A DNA stretch of 64,000 bases from NCBI GenBank assembly GCA_017562135.1, contig QEYB01000050.1:124001-188000 (forward strand). The letters run 5' to 3'. The notes under the pieces were generated by a model that saw only the letters and a list, made by a program, of their open reading frames with translations, did not search any database and had not been told where the DNA came from. Position 1 is the stretch's first letter; each line of letters begins with the position of its first letter. The position numbers were made by a program, and so were the translations under genes. This document shows, one piece after another, positions 61,901-64,000 of this stretch. The stretch is from Dipylidium caninum (Eukaryota; Platyhelminthes; Cestoda; Cyclophyllidea; Dipylidiidae).

Positions 61901-62520
61901 AACAAGATTTTGCTAGAGTGAAAACCTAACCTGATTTTTTTTGTGTTTTGCATGTATGAAGACGTTCACATCCACAAACACACGCACTCACACATCGGCG
62001 TGTGTGGCAGAATTGGCGTATAATAAAAAATAAATGAGGTTTTGGCGAGGCAGCGACAGACTCACACATATAACTTCGTTTCATGATGGACTCAAATTCA
62101 TCTACATCAGGCGAGGCTACTAACCCAGTGAATCTCTCTTTACCGCCATGAAATTTGTTCTGCCAGTGAAATTGACAAAGGAGATCCGGAAAGTGGGTCT
62201 TATTTAGGAAAAACTTGACATTTTTTGATTGGGCGGAGAAAACTTAAGGGATACATTCACCAAGGGTTGCATTTTTCTATTTCCCCAAGTGGGAGATTTC
62301 TTAACGCTTCCGGTTAATTTCTTTGGGCATAGGTGATTACGCTACTTACATCCGCATTCTGGCCAATTTTAACTGCGCCACCACCTTTTGCGTCCACCAT
62401 GAGGGCTCGAACGGTCGCAGATACGATTTAGACGGCCTCGCCACGAATGCTGGCCAAGTTATCAGTCGAGTGTTGTAGCTCTCTATGCAAAAATTAGGGA
62501 TAAACTTAACTGAGGACGAC
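58990..62520. other. intergenic region, nothing supported
   Basis: Open frames at 59,865-60,158 (plus) and 61,476-61,799 (minus) have no recognisable domain and no clear splice context. A short AGC microsatellite is present. The intervals 62,650-63,310 and 63,530-64,000 are also without supported features. Confidence 0.45.
60241..60257 (+). repeat. (AGC)n microsatellite
   Basis: About five AGC trinucleotides in intergenic sequence; no supported reading frame uses it. Confidence 0.8.
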
Positions 62521-62524
62521 TGTG

Positions 62525-62645
62525 ATGGCAGCACACTTTCGTCCCATTTTCAATCCTCTCCGGAAAGTCGCTTGTCGTCATTTCCTCAAACGATCCCCAC
62601 AATCATTCCGTGTATTAACTTCCAACCTCAAAATTACAGGACAAT
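62525..62645 (+). CDS. candidate first coding exon with mitochondrial presequence-like N-terminus
   Basis: Starting at an ATG in good context (GTGATGG) with an in-frame TAA a few codons upstream, 40 codons run to a consensus donor (CAAT|GTAAGT). The peptide (MAAHFRPIFNPLRKVACRHF, then LKRSPQSFRVLTSNLKITGQ) has no Asp or Glu and many Arg/Lys, as in mitochondrial targeting presequences. The intron is phase 1. I could not find the next exon before the window ends, so the gene is not identified. Confidence 0.35.
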
Positions 62646-63313
62646 GTAAGTAGGCAGATGTAGGAGCCTGTTGTCCGACTAGTCCGTAATAGGTGACCAT
62701 TGGGGGTAACGGGCCACCTCCAGAGCGGCGGAGCATTTCTCTTGACAGAAGCGATTCAACAGAATGTACCAAGCAGGCAGACAAAGTTCAACAAAAGCAA
62801 AATTTCTCTCAACTCATGCCGATATTCCACTTGATTGTCGCACCGGTGTACTTGATCAAATGGGGCCGCTCAAATCCCGTCCATCCACTTGTGAGGATGG
62901 TAAAACACAATGAGGCAGTGTCCCACAAGCTGACCTGCAGGTTTGTCTGATGGGACAAAGTGGAAGTGGGGAAACAAGTCTCCCGCCTAAGTGATGTTCA
63001 ATGGGACCGCGCTGGGGAGAAGTAGACTCGAGATTTGCCCTAATTATAAAGGAGGAGGCTGAGGGCATAGGCCAGATGATCGCCTTTCAGCCGAGCATAA
63101 CGCCGACCTAATTATCAGCGTATCCTCACGCCCCATGAGGACGCTTTTTTTAACGAAACGCACATCTTACGTAGGAGTTAGGCTACCCTGACAAATAATA
63201 CCCTCAAAGCACTTTTTTGTGTGCGGCGCCTAACACGGAATTACGTTGTACTTTGAACAAATGATGTCTAATTTACCCTTAATGATTGGTTATCTGGTTA
63301 AGTACTAAATATT

Positions 63314-63520
63314 TTAAATCATTTTGTAGTATTCATCTGGAGTGTCGTGGGAAATAGTGCGCGGCTGCGTCGGGCTCTTGCCTCTCGGTAAGGGTAGGGT
63401 TTGGGAAAATGGTCTCCGGAGCTCGTTGAACGAGCGGATTTCTTCCACTCGACGAAGGAGAGAGTAGAAGGTGTTGAAGGCTGCGCCACCACCGATGGTA
63501 ATGTCTTCAAACTGTATTAT
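63314..63520 (-). CDS. candidate 3'-terminal coding exon of an unidentified gene
   Basis: On the minus strand, after an acceptor-like ACTCCAG, the frame reads IIQFEDITIGGGAAFNTFYS, LLRRVEEIRSFNELRRPFSQ, then LPRGKSPTQPRTISHD, ending DEYYKMI and TAA. Third positions are rich in C and G, as in the real exons of this window. The charged, Ser/Pro-rich C-terminus would fit a cytoplasmic tail. I do not recognise the family. Upstream exons would lie to the right, possibly outside the window. Confidence 0.4.
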   Translation of the reverse strand: MIQFEDITIGGGAAFNTFYSLLRRVEEIRSFNELRRPFSQTLPLPRGKSPTQPRTISHDTPDEYYKMI

Positions 63521-64000
63521 CTGCTGGAGTATCATACGAAGGAATATCCTCTTGCTTAAGAAGATAGTCGGAGAGAGAGGACGCGGGCGTTCAGACCTGG
63601 ACCATGTTCCGCAGAGGATACACTGTCTGTCTACGTCCCCCACCTTACACACAACCTACCGCATGACATAATTGTTCTCTTGTGCATTAAGTCCTTTAAG
63701 GTAGCCAAGACCTAACCTCTCATTACTACTTAATTATTTTAAGGGAGCATTTTGTCCGAAATCATGTCACATGTGTAATATGGCGGTAGGCGAGTGGGTA
63801 ATCTACTTGCCCATCTCACTTCCGGGCTCCCACTCAATTCGTGATGGCTAAAAATACTTAAAGGGGGAGAGGAGACGGCATTTGCGGCGATAACAGTTTG
63901 CTTTATATAAGTACAGAGGGAGGGCAGGTTTGATGGAAGACATTTCGGGCACACATGATGGCTATATACACATCGATTGTGAAGAATCGGGTTGTCAAGA

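Noticed and set aside
62148..62207. Short plus ORF MKFVLPVKLTKEIRKVGLI
   Set aside because: Only 19 codons, no splice link to the 62,525 exon in frame.
1..64000. CRISPR arrays, bacterial operons, tRNA genes
   Set aside because: Spliced eukaryotic genes throughout; no regular spaced repeats of CRISPR type and no A/B-box tRNA pattern seen by eye. A tRNA scan could still find one I missed.

Overview
The window is eukaryotic. It fits a flatworm, most likely a tapeworm: two housekeeping genes have introns of only 31-42 nt, long introns occur elsewhere, and a basement-membrane proteoglycan gene fills two thirds of the window. The lineage call is inference from gene structure.

From 43,184 down to 1,202 the minus strand carries one very large perlecan-like gene (basement-membrane heparan sulfate proteoglycan core protein), running off the left edge. 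In coding order it has a hydrophobic signal peptide, an N-terminal row of Ig-like domains (43.2-37.5 kb), three LDL-receptor class A repeats (37.1-35.6 kb), an Ig domain, laminin-EGF and laminin-IV modules (34.1-26.4 kb), divergent Ig-like domains (26.1-18.5 kb), and a long array of atypical Ig-like modules (18.2-1.2 kb). In that array a four-domain cassette (types D-C-B-A) is repeated four times head to tail. Type B has lost both Ig cysteines but keeps an RGD or KGD tripeptide in all four copies. Type A has gained an extra cysteine pair. Four single-base frame breaks in otherwise coherent exons look like assembly indels.

The right third is gene-poor. It holds a complete TMED2-like p24 cargo-receptor gene (49.1-49.8 kb, minus) and a complete ribosomal protein L39 gene (51.4-51.6 kb, plus), both with tiny introns. 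Also present are several unrecognised coding candidates: exons near 44.5-44.95 kb, an 85-codon ORF at 50.8-51.1 kb, a presequence-like first exon at 62.5 kb, and a terminal exon at 63.3 kb. A GC-rich promoter-like tract lies at 57.5-57.8 kb.

Three decayed mariner-family transposons are present: at the left edge, inside a perlecan intron (31.5-32.4 kb), and at 58.1-59.0 kb. The first two share a nearly identical core of about 640 bp inside much more diverged flanks.

Coordinates of splice sites were read by eye from GT/AG signals and frame continuity. Exon edges described as 'about' are approximate.
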